Positions 51,655-63,139 are shown, counted from the stretch's first letter. The stretch: 64,000 nucleotides of DNA from Rhizobium sp. Q54 (GCA_945907045.1 CAMDSH010000012.1:1-64000), one strand, 5' to 3'. A program made the numbers and translations. The notes: generated from the letters alone by a model not told the origin.

Positions 51655-51969
51655 TTATTGTTTCCCGCGCATGGCCGCATGATCTTTTCGCATGCGTTTG
51701 TAACGGCGCAGACGTTTTTCGATGTGGGTCGCGGCAAGATCGGCGCTCTCATAAGCGTCCGCCGCCATGCCTTCAGCTTCAAGCGTCACGCCCGAATCAA
51801 GATGCAGCGCGCATTCGGTGCGAAAGCCGAATCCATCCTTGCCGATGGTGGCGTGGCCGGAATACCCGCCGTCGAAATATTTGCTCATTGCTTCACTCAC
51901 GCGGTCGCTCACCCGCTGCTGCAAAGCTCCGCCGATTTCGATATTTTTACCCGATACGCGAAACGGCAT
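51655..51969 (-). CDS. hpf: Ribosome hibernation-promoting factor, short form
   Basis: MPFRVSGKNIEIGGALQQRVSDRVSEAMSKYFDGGYSGHATIGKDGFGFRTECALHLDSGVTLEAEGMAADAYESADLAATHIEKRLRRYKRMRKDHAAMRGKQ*. Confidence 0.92.
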   Translation of the reverse strand: MPFRVSGKNIEIGGALQQRVSDRVSEAMSKYFDGGYSGHATIGKDGFGFRTECALHLDSGVTLEAEGMAADAYESADLAATHIEKRLRRYKRMRKDHAAMRGKQ

Positions 51970-52094
51970 GGCGCGCCTCCTTAAAATACGTCCACGGCGT
52001 GCTGCCCGCACGCCGGCCATCCCCGCCCGGCCCTTAACCTGAGTTAAGAACTGCCAGGGCCGCGGTCAATGCGCCGTCTGGCCGCTGCGACAAT

Positions 52095-53639
52095 TTATGA
52101 TGCGGCGCCGACTTGCGCCTGTTTTTCACGCCGGCGCTGCACCGATGAAGGAATCCGCATCGCATCGCGATATTTGGCGACGGTGCGGCGGGCAATTTCG
52201 ATGCCGGACTCGCGCAGCTTCTCGACGATGGTGTCGTCGGAGAGCACGTCGGAAGCCAGTTCGGCGTCGATCATCTGCTTGATGCGGTGACGCACGGCTT
52301 CCGCCGAATGCGCCTCGCCGCCGTCGGATGCGGCAATCGACGAGGTGAAGAAGTATTTGAGTTCGAAGATGCCGCGATTGGTCGCCATGTATTTATTCGC
52401 GGTGACGCGCGAGACAGTCGACTCGTGCATGCTGATGGCGTCGGCGATTGTTTTCAGATTAAGCGGCCGCAGATGCTGCACGCCTTTGACGAAGAAGGCG
52501 TCCTGCTGGCGCACGATCTCGCTGGAAACTTTCAGGATTGTTTTAGCGCGCTGGTCGAGCGCGCGCACCAGCCACGTCGCCGTCTGGAAGCAATCGGCGA
52601 AATAAGTCTTGTCCTTGTCGCTGCGCGCCATTTTCGAGACCTGCGAATGGTAGCGCTGATTGATCAGAACTTTCGGCAGCGTGTCGGAATTCAATTCGAC
52701 CAGCCAGCCGCCGTCCGGCCCCGGCCGCACGAACACATCCGGCACGATCGGCTGCACTACGGTGTGACCGAAGGCGAGGCCAGGTTTCGGATTGAGCCGC
52801 CGGATTTCCGCGATCATGTCGGCGAGGTCTTCATCGCCAACGCCGCAGATTTTACGCAACGCGCCAAGGTCTCGCTTGGCGAGCAGATCGAGATGCGCGA
52901 CCAGCGCCTGCATCGCAGGATCGAAGCGGTCGCGCTCTTTCAGCTGGATGGCGAGGCATTCGGTGAGATTGCGCGCGCACACGCCCTGCGGATCGAAGGC
53001 GTGCAGGACGGAAAGCACTTCCTCGACTTGTTTGCGCGGCGCGCCGAGCTTGTCGGCGACGGCGTCGAGATCGCCGGTGATGTAACCGGCTTCATCGACC
53101 ATATCGATAAGGTATTGCCCGATCATGCGTTGCACCGGATCGGAAATCGCCAGCGCCAGTTGCGCGGCGAGATGATCGGCGAGCGTGGTCTCGGCGGAGA
53201 CGAAGGCTTCCAGATTGTAGTCGACATCCTCGCGGCCGCCGGAACCGGTGCCTGTGCCCGACCATTCGGAATAAGCCGGCTGCGCCTGCGCCTCGACCGG
53301 CGCATTGCTCTCGCCAGCATCGTCCGGAAAAGCGTTTTCGATGCCGTTGCCAAGGCCCTCGTCCATCGGGACGTGGCCGCTTTCCATTTCTTCGCCCATG
53401 GATTGTGCAACGCCGTCGCCTTCGGCGGCGGGCGGCTCGGCTCCGGCAAGGGCCTGCGGTTCGGGACTGGGCTCGTTGTCGCTGGCGCGCTCGAGCAGCG
53501 GATTGCGTTCGAGCTCGTTCTCGACGTAGGCCGCAAGATCAAGGCTCGAGAGCTGCAGCAGCTTGATGGCTTGCATCAGCTGCGGCGTCATCACGAGCGC
53601 TTGGCTCTGACGGAATTCTAGTCGTTGGGACAGCGCCAT
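52095..53639 (-). CDS. rpoN: RNA polymerase sigma-54 factor
   Basis: LEFRQSQALVMTPQLMQAIKLLQLSSLDL; RpoN box ARRTVAKYRDAMRIPSSVQRRR. Confidence 0.98.
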   Translation of the reverse strand: MALSQRLEFRQSQALVMTPQLMQAIKLLQLSSLDLAAYVENELERNPLLERASDNEPSPEPQALAGAEPPAAEGDGVAQSMGEEMESGHVPMDEGLGNGIENAFPDDAGESNAPVEAQAQPAYSEWSGTGTGSGGREDVDYNLEAFVSAETTLADHLAAQLALAISDPVQRMIGQYLIDMVDEAGYITGDLDAVADKLGAPRKQVEEVLSVLHAFDPQGVCARNLTECLAIQLKERDRFDPAMQALVAHLDLLAKRDLGALRKICGVGDEDLADMIAEIRRLNPKPGLAFGHTVVQPIVPDVFVRPGPDGGWLVELNSDTLPKVLINQRYHSQVSKMARSDKDKTYFADCFQTATWLVRALDQRAKTILKVSSEIVRQQDAFFVKGVQHLRPLNLKTIADAISMHESTVSRVTANKYMATNRGIFELKYFFTSSIAASDGGEAHSAEAVRHRIKQMIDAELASDVLSDDTIVEKLRESGIEIARRTVAKYRDAMRIPSSVQRRREKQAQVGAAS

Positions 53640-53732
53640 TGAATTTGCCGAACTGGTCCGATTCTTGCTTGTTATTATACCAGTTCCCCGGGCAACGGGG
53701 TATGTGATTTCGCACGTGAGCTGTGCACGTGC

Positions 53733-54623
53733 TTAAAGCCGGAACTCCTCCCCCAGATAAAGGCGGCGGACATCCGGATTATTGACGATGTCCTCGGCGC
53801 GGCCCTCCATCAAAACCTCGCCGGAATAGATGATGTAGGCCCGGTCCGTGAGGCCCAGGGTCTCACGCACGTTGTGGTCGGTGATCAGCACGCCGATGCC
53901 GCGATTGGTCAGGTGGCGAACCAGCGCCTGAATGTCACCCACCGCGATCGGATCGATGCCGGCAAACGGTTCGTCGAGCAGCATGTAGCTCGGCCGCGTC
54001 GCCAGCGCGCGCGCGATCTCGACGCGGCGGCGCTCGCCGCCGGAGAGTGCAATCGACGGCGTCTTGCGCAGCCGCGCAATGTTGAATTCTTCCAGCAGCG
54101 CGTTGAGATCGGCCTGCCGCCGGCGCGGATCGGGCTCGACGACTTCCAGCACCGAGCGGATGTTGTCCTCGACATTGAGGCCGCGAAAGATCGAGGCTTC
54201 CTGCGGCAGATAACCGATGCCAAGCCGCGCGCGCTGATACATCGGCAAACCGGTGACGTCATATCCGTCGAGTTCGATGCGGCCGCGGTCGGCCTTGATG
54301 AGGCCAGTGATCATGTAGAACACGGTGGTCTTGCCGGCGCCGTTAGGTCCGAGAAGTCCGACCGCCTCGCCACGGCGCACATACAGCGTCGCGCCCTTGA
54401 CGACCTTGCGTCCGGCAAAACTTTTTTCCACGCCATGCGCCGCGAGATAGCCGTGAGTCGCGGCCTGACGGCTGTCGCCCTGGCGCTGACGGCTGGCGAT
54501 CTGCTGGGCGGCGGCTGGGTTGCGGACTTGCTGCTGCGCGGCGGCTTCCTGCTGCCAGCCTTCGGCTTGCGTCCGCCGGCGTGCGGGAGGTTGGCGGCGG
54601 CGAAACAGCGAAAGAATATTCAA
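53733..54623 (-). CDS. lptB: LPS export ABC transporter ATP-binding protein LptB with N-terminal extension
   Basis: GLLGPNGAGKTTVFYMITGLIKADRGRIELDGYDVT; LSGGERRRVEIARALA; about 60-residue Q/A/R-rich extension. Confidence 0.95.
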   Translation of the reverse strand: MNILSLFRRRQPPARRRTQAEGWQQEAAAQQQVRNPAAAQQIASRQRQGDSRQAATHGYLAAHGVEKSFAGRKVVKGATLYVRRGEAVGLLGPNGAGKTTVFYMITGLIKADRGRIELDGYDVTGLPMYQRARLGIGYLPQEASIFRGLNVEDNIRSVLEVVEPDPRRRQADLNALLEEFNIARLRKTPSIALSGGERRRVEIARALATRPSYMLLDEPFAGIDPIAVGDIQALVRHLTNRGIGVLITDHNVRETLGLTDRAYIIYSGEVLMEGRAEDIVNNPDVRRLYLGEEFRL

Positions 54624-54767
54624 ACCTGCCTCGGGGGGATTGCTGCGATCCGGCCAGCACGCGCAAACATCGGTGGCCGAAACTCTATCTGATTCCAGTG
54701 AATCTGATTGAAGGAAGTTTGCCGGGGCGGGGGAAATCCCTGTCCCTGATCATCCATCGGCCCGGCA

Positions 54768-55550
54768 TCAATAGATGCGCGACGGCACGGGGCTATAGGG
54801 CTGGGAGCTGCGCGGCGCCGGTTGCGGGGCCGTCTGTTGCGGGGCCACGGCCTGCGCAGGCGGCGGTGGAGCCGGAGCCGGTTGAGTCGCGGCGCCGGGC
54901 ATTATCTGCTGCACTCCCATTTGCGGCATTCCCGGAAGGAGGCCATCCGATTTGCCAGAGGGGGTGCCGCCAGCCTGGAACAAGCCCTGCACGCGGCCAC
55001 CTTGTCCCGGCTTGCCGGATTCGACCCGCGAGGTGCCGGTCGTGAGATCGACGATCAGGCGCTCGCCGCGCAGCACGTTCTGTCCCTGAGTCATGACGAC
55101 ATTGCCGGCGAGGGTGACCGTATTCGAGCGCATGTCGAACGCGCCGGTATCGCCGGTGACGGTCTGTTCCTTCTGCGTCACGACGACGCCGCCCTTCATT
55201 TCAAGCCGCTTGATCTGCTGCTTGCCGCCGGGCCCCGGAGTAGCGGCTTTCATGCCGGTATTGCTGGCCTCGTCCTGCTCGTAAAAAACCAGCAGCGACT
55301 TGCAACGCAATCCTGTGTCGCCCTGCTGCACGCGGACATTGCCGCTGAAGGTCGCGACCTTGTCCTTGTCGCGCACTTCCAGCGTCGCAGCTTCGATGTG
55401 CACCGGCTTGTCGCGGTTTTGCGAAAATCCCTGCAGCGCGTTCGGCGGGCCTTGCGAAGCTTGCGGCGCCTGCGCCATCGCGGCGGTGGGCGCGCAAATC
55501 ACGGCCGCGAACACCAGCAACGTCTGCGGATGAAACAATCGCCGGATCAT
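54768..55550 (-). CDS. lptA: LPS transport protein LptA
   Basis: Signal peptide; KPVHIEAATLEVRDKDKVATFSGNVRVQQGDTGLRCKSLLVFYE...; between lptB and lptC. Confidence 0.9.
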   Translation of the reverse strand: MIRRLFHPQTLLVFAAVICAPTAAMAQAPQASQGPPNALQGFSQNRDKPVHIEAATLEVRDKDKVATFSGNVRVQQGDTGLRCKSLLVFYEQDEASNTGMKAATPGPGGKQQIKRLEMKGGVVVTQKEQTVTGDTGAFDMRSNTVTLAGNVVMTQGQNVLRGERLIVDLTTGTSRVESGKPGQGGRVQGLFQAGGTPSGKSDGLLPGMPQMGVQQIMPGAATQPAPAPPPPAQAVAPQQTAPQPAPRSSQPYSPVPSRIY

Positions 55551-56293
55551 CGCTTCACATCCGGCCTGAGAACGGGAGATTTCGGTTCGGGCGCCTTGGC
55601 GCCGGGCAATGCTTCATCGTTGAGTATCAGCATCATCGACACGCCGCCGTCGAAGCGCACCAGATCGCCGGCGTCCGTCACTTCGAGCCGGTTGGCATTG
55701 AGCGTGCCGTTGAGCATTTCAAGTTCGACCGGCTTGTCGGAGACGATATTGCCCTTGCGGATATCCACCACGGCGACGCTCAGCCGCCCGCGATAGCCGG
55801 TCGAGGATGACAGCACGATATTTTCGCCGAGCGTGAGCATCTCGCCCTTGGCGTCGTACAGTCCGTTGACCGCCGACATTTCCATCAGGCTTTTGTCCTG
55901 CATCTCGATCTTGGCGTGGATGTCGCTCAGCTCAACCAGATCGGGCTTGGTGACGTCCTGCGCGGCGGCGCGGGCGGTCAATTCATAAGCTCTCGAGTCG
56001 CGCGTGTAGCCGGACAGCTTCGGCGATTCCATCGTGATGCGGGTGCCGGAGACCACTAGATCGCTCATCGAGACCGGCAGCTTCGAGAGCATGCGCATCG
56101 GGTTGAACCAGACCGCGAGGAACACCCCGGCGGCAACGAGCAAAACGCCGGCTGGAATCGCGATACGCAACACGCGCACCACCACGCTGTGGCGGACGGC
56201 GGAGCGGAACGCCCGGTCGCTGTCCCGGCGGCCCATGGTCCAATAGGTCCGCGTGCCGCGTGGATCGACCGGTGCTGCGCTTAAGTGGTTCAT
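55547..56293 (-). CDS. lptC: LPS export protein LptC
   Basis: Single N-terminal TM; PKLSGYTRDSRAYELTARAAAQDVTKPDLVELSDIHAKIEMQD. Confidence 0.88.
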   Translation of the reverse strand: MNHLSAAPVDPRGTRTYWTMGRRDSDRAFRSAVRHSVVVRVLRIAIPAGVLLVAAGVFLAVWFNPMRMLSKLPVSMSDLVVSGTRITMESPKLSGYTRDSRAYELTARAAAQDVTKPDLVELSDIHAKIEMQDKSLMEMSAVNGLYDAKGEMLTLGENIVLSSSTGYRGRLSVAVVDIRKGNIVSDKPVELEMLNGTLNANRLEVTDAGDLVRFDGGVSMMLILNDEALPGAKAPEPKSPVLRPDVKR

Positions 56294-56468
56294 GCTCAGG
56301 CCGGAGCCCGGTTCCGTGGCTTGCGCGCGATGAGAATCATTCTACGCCCCCTGCGCGCCCCAAGCCGCACCATGATGGGCGAATATGGCCCAGGCGCGGC
56401 GGATTTCGGCCTGTTTTTGCTCTTGGGACGGCGCCCCGGCAATCGAAAACGCTTGAGATCGTAAACGC

Positions 56469-57086
56469 TTATGACGAATGCGCGAAGATATCCTCAGCGC
56501 CCCAGCCGGCCAGATCGAGCCGCACCCGATCCGGCAGGAAGCGGAAACAGGCCGCCGCCATTTCGGCGCGGCCTTCGCGCGCCAGCATGCCGTCGAGTTT
56601 TTCCCTGAGCGCGTGCAGATGCAGCACGTCGGAGGCGGCATAGGACACTTGCGCGTCAGTCAATTCATTTGCGCCCCAGTCGGAGGATTGCTGCTGCTTA
56701 GAAACCTCGATGCCGAGGATTTCGCGCGTGAGATCCTTCAGCCCGTGTTTGTCGCTGTAAGTGCGGGCAAGTTTCGAGGCGATCTTGGTGCAATAGACCG
56801 GTTCGCCCATCACGCCCAGCGCCTGATACAGCACGCCGAGATCGAAGCGGGCGAAATGGAAGATTTTGACGATCGACTTGTCGGCGAGCAGCTTCTTGAT
56901 GTTGGGCGCGGATACTTTACCGGCGGGAATCTGCACCACGTCGGCGGAACCATCGCCGGGCGACAACTGGACCACGCACAGCCTGTCGCGGTTGGGATCG
57001 AGCCCCATGGCCTCGGTATCGATAGCCACCGCTCCCTTGTAACGGGAGAGGTCGGGGAGATCGCCGCGATGCAGCCTGACGGTCAT
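56469..57086 (-). CDS. rnd: Ribonuclease D
   Basis: AVAIDTEAMGLDPNRDRLCVVQLSPGDGSADVVQI; KIFHFARFDLGVLY; DAQVSYAASDVLHLHALREKL. Confidence 0.93.
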   Translation of the reverse strand: MTVRLHRGDLPDLSRYKGAVAIDTEAMGLDPNRDRLCVVQLSPGDGSADVVQIPAGKVSAPNIKKLLADKSIVKIFHFARFDLGVLYQALGVMGEPVYCTKIASKLARTYSDKHGLKDLTREILGIEVSKQQQSSDWGANELTDAQVSYAASDVLHLHALREKLDGMLAREGRAEMAAACFRFLPDRVRLDLAGWGAEDIFAHSS

Positions 57087-57108
57087 GCGGTCTCACGGTC
57101 CGAATAAC

Positions 57109-57193
<85 letters not shown>

Positions 57194-57314
57194 TCGCGGC
57201 GATAGGTACGGAGGCCGTTTTGCGTTGTCAAATGAGGAACTGCGCCCCTATACAGCATAGGGGCGATCCTGTATTGCCCCGGCGCTAACTTCAATCGCCG
57301 GTTCCCGGACCAGC

Positions 57315-58286
57315 ATGACCGCACGATCCGCTTCCGAAACCCTCGTTACCGTCTATGGCGGCTCCGGATTCCTGGGCCGTCACGTGGTGCGCGCGCTGGC
57401 CAAGCGCGGCTATCGCATCCGGGTCGCCGTGCGCCGGCCCGATCTTGCCGGTCATCTACAGCCGCTCGGCCGGGTCGGCCAGATCCACGCCGTGCAGGCG
57501 AATTTGCGTTACCCGCGCTCGGTGGAATCCGCGGCGCGCGATTCGCAAATTCTCATCAATCTCGTCGGCATCCTGTTCGAGCGCGGACGCCAGCGCTTCG
57601 ATGCCGTGCAAACTTTCGGCGCCGAACAGGTGGCGCTTGCAGCTTCGGCGCACGGCGCGCGCATGATTCATGTCTCGGCCATCGGCGCCGATGAAAAATC
57701 CACATCGCTTTATGCGCGCTCGAAGGCGGCCGGCGAAAAGCTGGTGCTCTCGGCGCAACCGTCGGCGACGATTATCCGGCCTTCGATCGTATTCGGGCCT
57801 GAGGACGACTTCTTCAATCGCTTTGCCTCGCTGGCGCGTTTCATGCCGGCGCTGCCGCTCGTCGGCGGCGGCGCGACGCGCTTTCAGCCGGTGTTCGTGG
57901 GCGATGTCGCCACCGCCATCGCCGACACAGTCGATGGCAAGGCGCGCGCAGGCAAAATGTATGAGCTCGGCGGACCGGACGTGCGCAGCTTCAAGGAACT
58001 GATGCAATTCACGCTCGCCACCATCGAGCGGCAAAGGCTGCTGGTTCCGCTTCCCTTCGCGCTGGCGAAATTCAAGGCGGCGTTCCTGCAATATCTGCCG
58101 AAGCCGCCGCTCACGCCCGATCAGGTCGAGTTGCTGCGCACCGACAATGTCGTTTCAGACCTTGCCAAACGCGAGGGCCGCACGCTCGAAGGACTCGGCA
58201 TCGTGCCAACATCGTTTGCAGCCATCGTCCCGTCTTATCTCTGGCGCTTCCGCAAGACCGGCCAGTTCCGCGGCCGCGTGGCGTAA
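57315..58286 (+). CDS. NDUFA9-like NAD(P)-binding Rossmann-fold protein
   Basis: LVTVYGGSGFLGRHVVRALAKRGYRIRVAVRRPDLAGHLQPLGRVGQIHAVQANLRYPRSVESA; IRPSIVFGPEDDFFNRFA. Confidence 0.88.
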   Translation: MTARSASETLVTVYGGSGFLGRHVVRALAKRGYRIRVAVRRPDLAGHLQPLGRVGQIHAVQANLRYPRSVESAARDSQILINLVGILFERGRQRFDAVQTFGAEQVALAASAHGARMIHVSAIGADEKSTSLYARSKAAGEKLVLSAQPSATIIRPSIVFGPEDDFFNRFASLARFMPALPLVGGGATRFQPVFVGDVATAIADTVDGKARAGKMYELGGPDVRSFKELMQFTLATIERQRLLVPLPFALAKFKAAFLQYLPKPPLTPDQVELLRTDNVVSDLAKREGRTLEGLGIVPTSFAAIVPSYLWRFRKTGQFRGRVA

Positions 58287-58295
58287 GCGGACAGC

Positions 58296-59465
58296 ATGCC
58301 CGTCATCACCAATATCGAGGATCTGCGCCAGCTTGCGCGCCGGAAAATCCCGCGCGCGATTTTCGATTACGTCGACCGCGGTTCCTACGACGAGATCACG
58401 TATTCGGCCAATAGTTTCGAGTTGAAAGACATCCGCTTCCGCCAGCGCGTGCTGCTCGACGCCACCAAGCGCTCACTCGGCACGACGATGCTCGGCGAAC
58501 AGGTCTCGATGCCAGTGGCGATCGCCCCGACCGGTTTGACCGGGCTGGTACATGGCAATGGCGAAATTCTCGCGGCCCAAGCGGCGGAAGCCGCCGGCAC
58601 GCGCTATTGCCTCTCCACCATGTCGATCTGCTCGATTGAAGATGTGCGCGCCGCGACGAAGCAGCCGTTCTGGTTTCAGCTTTATGTTTTCCGCGACCGG
58701 AAATTCAGCGAAAGCGTGATCGCGCGTGCGCGCGCTGCCGGATGCACGGCGTTGTTCGTGACCGTCGATCTGCCGCTGCGCGGCCAGCGTCACGCAGATT
58801 TGAAAAACGGCCTGGAAGTGCCACCGAAGCTGCGCATGCGCAATCTGTTCGACATTGCCAGCAAGCCGGCGTGGGCGCTCAAAGTGCTGATGGGCAAGCG
58901 CAAGTCGTTCGGCAACATCGACGCTTACCTGAAAAGCAAAGGCGGCGTGTGGGCGGCGGGCCGCTGGGCCAACGACAATTTCGATTCGACGCTGAGCTGG
59001 CGCGACATCGAATGGGTGCGAAAGCTCTGGCCGGGCAAACTGGTCCTCAAGGGCATTCTCGATCCGGAAGACGCAAAGACTGCGGCGAAGGTCGGCGCCG
59101 ACGCCATCGTCGTCTCCAACCATGGCGGGCGGCAGCTCGACGGCGCGCCGGCGACTGTGACGGTTCTCCCGGATATCGCCGACGCAGTCGGCAATAAACT
59201 CGAAGTGCTTTTCGACGGCGGCGTGCGCTCCGGGCAGGACGTGCTCAAAGCGCTGGCGCTCGGCGCGCACGGCTGCATGATCGGCCGCGCTTATCTCTAC
59301 GGCCTCGGCGCGATGGGTGGAGCGGGCGTGAAAACCGCGCTCGACATCATCCGCAAGGAACTGGAAGTGAGCATGTCGCTCACCGGCGTGCGCGACGTGC
59401 GCAAAGTGAGCCGCGACATTCTCTACGGCGAAAATAAATCAGCGGCTCAGAAAAAGCGCAAATAG
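58296..59465 (+). CDS. lldD: FMN-dependent alpha-hydroxy acid (L-lactate) dehydrogenase
   Basis: [75 protein letters not shown]. Confidence 0.93.
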   Translation: MPVITNIEDLRQLARRKIPRAIFDYVDRGSYDEITYSANSFELKDIRFRQRVLLDATKRSLGTTMLGEQVSMPVAIAPTGLTGLVHGNGEILAAQAAEAAGTRYCLSTMSICSIEDVRAATKQPFWFQLYVFRDRKFSESVIARARAAGCTALFVTVDLPLRGQRHADLKNGLEVPPKLRMRNLFDIASKPAWALKVLMGKRKSFGNIDAYLKSKGGVWAAGRWANDNFDSTLSWRDIEWVRKLWPGKLVLKGILDPEDAKTAAKVGADAIVVSNHGGRQLDGAPATVTVLPDIADAVGNKLEVLFDGGVRSGQDVLKALALGAHGCMIGRAYLYGLGAMGGAGVKTALDIIRKELEVSMSLTGVRDVRKVSRDILYGENKSAAQKKRK

Positions 59466-60290
59466 TCCGGCGGTGCCGATGACGATGCGCCACCATGCGA
59501 ACAGCGCGAAGCTGTGGCGCGAGACGTAACCGAGAAACGTCTTCACCACGATCCATCCGCAGATGAACGACATGATGAATCCAACCGCGATCACGAGCTT
59601 GTTCGCGCCGGTGAAATCCGCGCCGCTTTTGTAAAGCTCGTAGGCGAATGCGCCGATCATCGTCGGCATCGCCAGCCAGAACGAAAATTCCGCCGCCGAG
59701 CGCCGGTCGGCGCCGAACAGCATCGCGCCAACGATGGTCGCGCCCGAGCGCGAAACGCCCGGCACCATCGCAAGGCACTGGATGAAACCGACGCCGAGAT
59801 ACATCGGCAGCGTGAATTCGGTGGCGTCGTGAAAGCGCGCCTGCAGGTTCTTGCGATCCACCCACAGCAGCACGAAGCCGCCGAGAATGAACATGACGCA
59901 AACGACGCGCACGTCGAACAGTTTGGCTTTGATGAAGCTGTGCGCGAGCGCGCCGATTACCGCAGCGGGTATGAACGCCAGCAGCACGCCGATGACAAAA
60001 CGCGCCGCCGCCCATTGCGTGAACATCCCCGTCGCCAGCCGCAGCAGCCGGCCGAAATAGATCGTCAGCAGCGCCAGGATCGCGCCGAGCTGGATCAGGA
60101 TGGCGAAGGATTTGCCGAAGTCGTCGTCGCCGAAGCCGAGGAAGTGCTCCATCAGCAGCAGATGCCCGGTGGAGGAGACGGGCACGAATTCGGTCAGCCC
60201 CTCGACGATGCCGAGCACCGCCGCCTTGAACAGCTCGATATGCGCCGTAACGATGCCGAGAATGCTGGCCTTGATCGCATCGAAATTCAT
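59439..60290 (-). CDS. uppP: Undecaprenyl-diphosphatase UppP/BacA
   Basis: [68 protein letters not shown]. Confidence 0.97.
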   Translation of the reverse strand: MNFDAIKASILGIVTAHIELFKAAVLGIVEGLTEFVPVSSTGHLLLMEHFLGFGDDDFGKSFAILIQLGAILALLTIYFGRLLRLATGMFTQWAAARFVIGVLLAFIPAAVIGALAHSFIKAKLFDVRVVCVMFILGGFVLLWVDRKNLQARFHDATEFTLPMYLGVGFIQCLAMVPGVSRSGATIVGAMLFGADRRSAAEFSFWLAMPTMIGAFAYELYKSGADFTGANKLVIAVGFIMSFICGWIVVKTFLGYVSRHSFALFAWWRIVIGTAGLFALFLSR

Positions 60291-60471
60291 CCGAAAGCTC
60301 CGGGGAGATCAGCCCGCTCAAGGGCTTGATATACATGCGGCCTTGCGCTTTTCGCGCAACCGCGCCGCCGGGGCAACGAAAAAGGCGGAGGTGCTCACAG
60401 GTTGCTCCGCGCGTCTGGCTCTCTCATAGTGTCCCCGTTTCGAGTCCCTCTGTCCGCCTGTCCGGCCTTCC

Positions 60472-61164
60472 ATGCTCACGCTGTTTCATCAATCGCTCTG
60501 CCCGCATTCGCGTTTCGTGCGCCTGGCGCTCGGCGAATACGGGCTCTCCGCGCGGTTGGTGGAGGAAAAATTCTGGGAGCGGCGCGAGGAATTTCTCATC
60601 CTCAATCCCGCGGGTACCATTCCCATGCTGATGGAATTGGGCCAGCCGCCGATTCCCGGCGCCATGATCATCGCCGAATATCTCGATGAGACGCGCGGCG
60701 CCGAGCGCGGCGAGGGCCGCCTGCTCCCCACGGGCGTCGGCCAGCGCGTCGAGGTGCGGCGGCTGGCGAGCTGGTTCAACGACAAGTTCCACGCCGAGGT
60801 GAGCGGCCCGCTGGTGAACGAGCGTGTGTTCAAGCGCTACATGCGGCTCGATGAAGGCGGCGGGCCGCCCGACACCGACGCCATGCGCGCCGCGCGCCAC
60901 AATATCCGCTATCATCTTGCCTATATCGGCTGGCTGGTGCGCACGCGCGATTGGCTCGCCGGCGACCGGCTGAGTTACGCTGATCTGGCCGCGGCGGCGC
61001 ATTTGTCCGCCGCCGATTACCTGGGCGATGTGCCGTGGAACGAAGACGAGGCCGCCAAGAGCTGGTACGCGCGGGTGAAGTCGCGCCCGGCGTTCCGTCC
61101 GCTGCTGGCGGACGCGGTGGCGGGCCTCCCGGCGGCGAAGACTTACGCCGATCTCGACTTCTGA
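60472..61164 (+). CDS. Glutathione S-transferase family protein
   Basis: [54 protein letters not shown]-terminal [23 protein letters not shown]. Confidence 0.92.
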   Translation: MLTLFHQSLCPHSRFVRLALGEYGLSARLVEEKFWERREEFLILNPAGTIPMLMELGQPPIPGAMIIAEYLDETRGAERGEGRLLPTGVGQRVEVRRLASWFNDKFHAEVSGPLVNERVFKRYMRLDEGGGPPDTDAMRAARHNIRYHLAYIGWLVRTRDWLAGDRLSYADLAAAAHLSAADYLGDVPWNEDEAAKSWYARVKSRPAFRPLLADAVAGLPAAKTYADLDF

Positions 61165-62282
61165 AAGATCCCGCCGAACTTAAAGCCGCGCTGGCGCAAA
61201 CCGCGCGCGAGCACGGCTTCGATACATTTGGCGTTACGCGGCCCGATGCGGTGCCGGAAGCAAAAGCGCGGCTTGAGAAATTTCTCGCCGACGGCGCGCA
61301 TGGCGACATGATCTGGATGGAGACAACGGCAGAGCGGCGCGGCTCGCCCAGCGCGTTGTGGTCCGAGGTGCGCTCGGTCGTCATGCTGGGAATGAATTAC
61401 GGGCCGGACAGCGATCCGCTCGCGATTCTGAAAAAGCGCGATCTCGGCGCTGTCTCGACCTACGCCAAGGGCGACGACTATCACGAACTCATCAAGTCAC
61501 GATTGAAGCATGTCGCGCGCTGGCTGGTAGCAGCGGGCGGCGGCGATGTGAAAGTGTTCGTCGACACCGCCGCCGTGATGGAAAAGCCCCTCGCCGCCGC
61601 GGCGGGTCTGGGCTGGCAGGGCAAGCACACAAATTTGGTGTCGCGCGAATTCGGCTCGTGGCTGTTTCTCGGATCGATTTTCACGACATTGGAACTGCCG
61701 CCGGATACGCCGGAGCCGGAGAGTTGCGGGAGTTGTCAGGCTTGTCTGGACATCTGCCCGACCGCGGCGTTCCCGGCGCCGTTCCAGCTCGATGCGCGGC
61801 GCTGCATTTCGTATCTCACCATCGAGCACAAGGGGCCTATCCCGCGCGATCTGCGTCCCCTGATGGGCAATCGCATTTACGGCTGCGACGATTGTCTCGC
61901 CGTCTGTCCGTGGAACAAATTCGCGCAACAGGGCCGCGAGGCGAAGCTGGCAGCGCGTGAAGTCTTGCGCGCGCCGAAGCTTGCCGAGTTGGCGCGGCTC
62001 GATGACGCGCAATTCCGCGCGCTGTTTGTAAAAACGGCAGTGAAACGCGCGGGCCGCGACCGTTTCGTGCGCAACGTGCTTATCGCCATCGGCAATTCCG
62101 GCAATGCTTCGCTCGCTGCGGAAGCCGAGCGGCGGTTGAAGGATGAATCGGCACTGGTGCGCGGCGCTGCGGTTTGGGCGCTGGGCCGTTTGCTGCCGCG
62201 TGATAAATTTATGGCGCTGGCAAAACAGCACGACGACAAAGATGCCAGCGTCGCCGAAGAATGGGCCGCCGCGCTGACTTAA
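61161..62282 (+). CDS. queG: Epoxyqueuosine reductase QueG
   Basis: [97 protein letters not shown]; start codon uncertain. Confidence 0.93.
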   Translation: MKDPAELKAALAQTAREHGFDTFGVTRPDAVPEAKARLEKFLADGAHGDMIWMETTAERRGSPSALWSEVRSVVMLGMNYGPDSDPLAILKKRDLGAVSTYAKGDDYHELIKSRLKHVARWLVAAGGGDVKVFVDTAAVMEKPLAAAAGLGWQGKHTNLVSREFGSWLFLGSIFTTLELPPDTPEPESCGSCQACLDICPTAAFPAPFQLDARRCISYLTIEHKGPIPRDLRPLMGNRIYGCDDCLAVCPWNKFAQQGREAKLAAREVLRAPKLAELARLDDAQFRALFVKTAVKRAGRDRFVRNVLIAIGNSGNASLAAEAERRLKDESALVRGAAVWALGRLLPRDKFMALAKQHDDKDASVAEEWAAALT

Positions 62283-63049
62283 AACTCCGCCACCGCCGCG
62301 AGCAGCCGCTCGATATCCTCGGGGCGCGACAGGCGATGATCGCCGTCCTTGATCAGCGTAATCGTCACATCGTCGCGCGCGAAGCGCGACACCAGTTCAA
62401 GCGCATGCCGCCACGGCACGTCCGGGTCCTGCACGCCTTGCAGGATGCGCACAGGACAGCCGGTCTCGATCAGACCATCGAGAAGAAGATGATTGCGGCC
62501 TTCTTCGATCAGATGGCGCGTGATGGCGTAAGGCTCGCTTGAATATTCCGAGGGCCGCTTCCATTCGCCTGTCAGCTCGATTTCTTTTTTGATCTCGGGT
62601 GAAAACTTTTTCCACATCAGCTCTTCGGTGAAATCGACCGCCGGCGCGATCAGCACCATCCCGGCGATGCTCGCCGATATTGTGCGTTTTGAAAGCTCTC
62701 GCGCCAGCAGCAACGCAAGCCAGCCGCCCATTGAGGAGCCGATGACCACCTGCGGCCCCTCGCACATTTGCGTAAACACCTGGGCGCTTTCTTCCAGCCA
62801 AAGCCCGATGGTGCCGTCGGTGAACGCGCCGCCGGATTCGCCGTGGCCGGAATAATCGAAACGCGTGCAGGCGCGGCCCTGAGCAGCCGCCCAGTCGTCG
62901 AGCGCGGCGGCCTTGGTGCCCTGCATGTCGGATTTGAACCCGCCGAGCCAGAACAGGCCGGGGGCTGCGCCCGCGCGCTGACGAACGGCGATAGTCCGCG
63001 CCTTCGGACCCTTTCCTACGTTGAGCGATTTGAGGCTAGACTCAGCCAT
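62279..63049 (-). CDS. Alpha/beta hydrolase
   Basis: [43 protein letters not shown]; nucleophile elbow [29 protein letters not shown]. Confidence 0.93.
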   Translation of the reverse strand: MAESSLKSLNVGKGPKARTIAVRQRAGAAPGLFWLGGFKSDMQGTKAAALDDWAAAQGRACTRFDYSGHGESGGAFTDGTIGLWLEESAQVFTQMCEGPQVVIGSSMGGWLALLLARELSKRTISASIAGMVLIAPAVDFTEELMWKKFSPEIKKEIELTGEWKRPSEYSSEPYAITRHLIEEGRNHLLLDGLIETGCPVRILQGVQDPDVPWRHALELVSRFARDDVTITLIKDGDHRLSRPEDIERLLAAVAEF

Positions 63050-63139
63050 GATGCGACTCGCGCAAACAACTCTCTGCCGGATTGTTTCGCCGCAAGACAC
63101 CCCTGAATGCAAGGGGCTGGCGGCGACGGGTTTGCGATC

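Noticed and set aside
52287-53621. 444-aa plus-strand ORF opposite rpoN
   Set aside because: Antisense shadow of a certain rpoN gene; no domain signature
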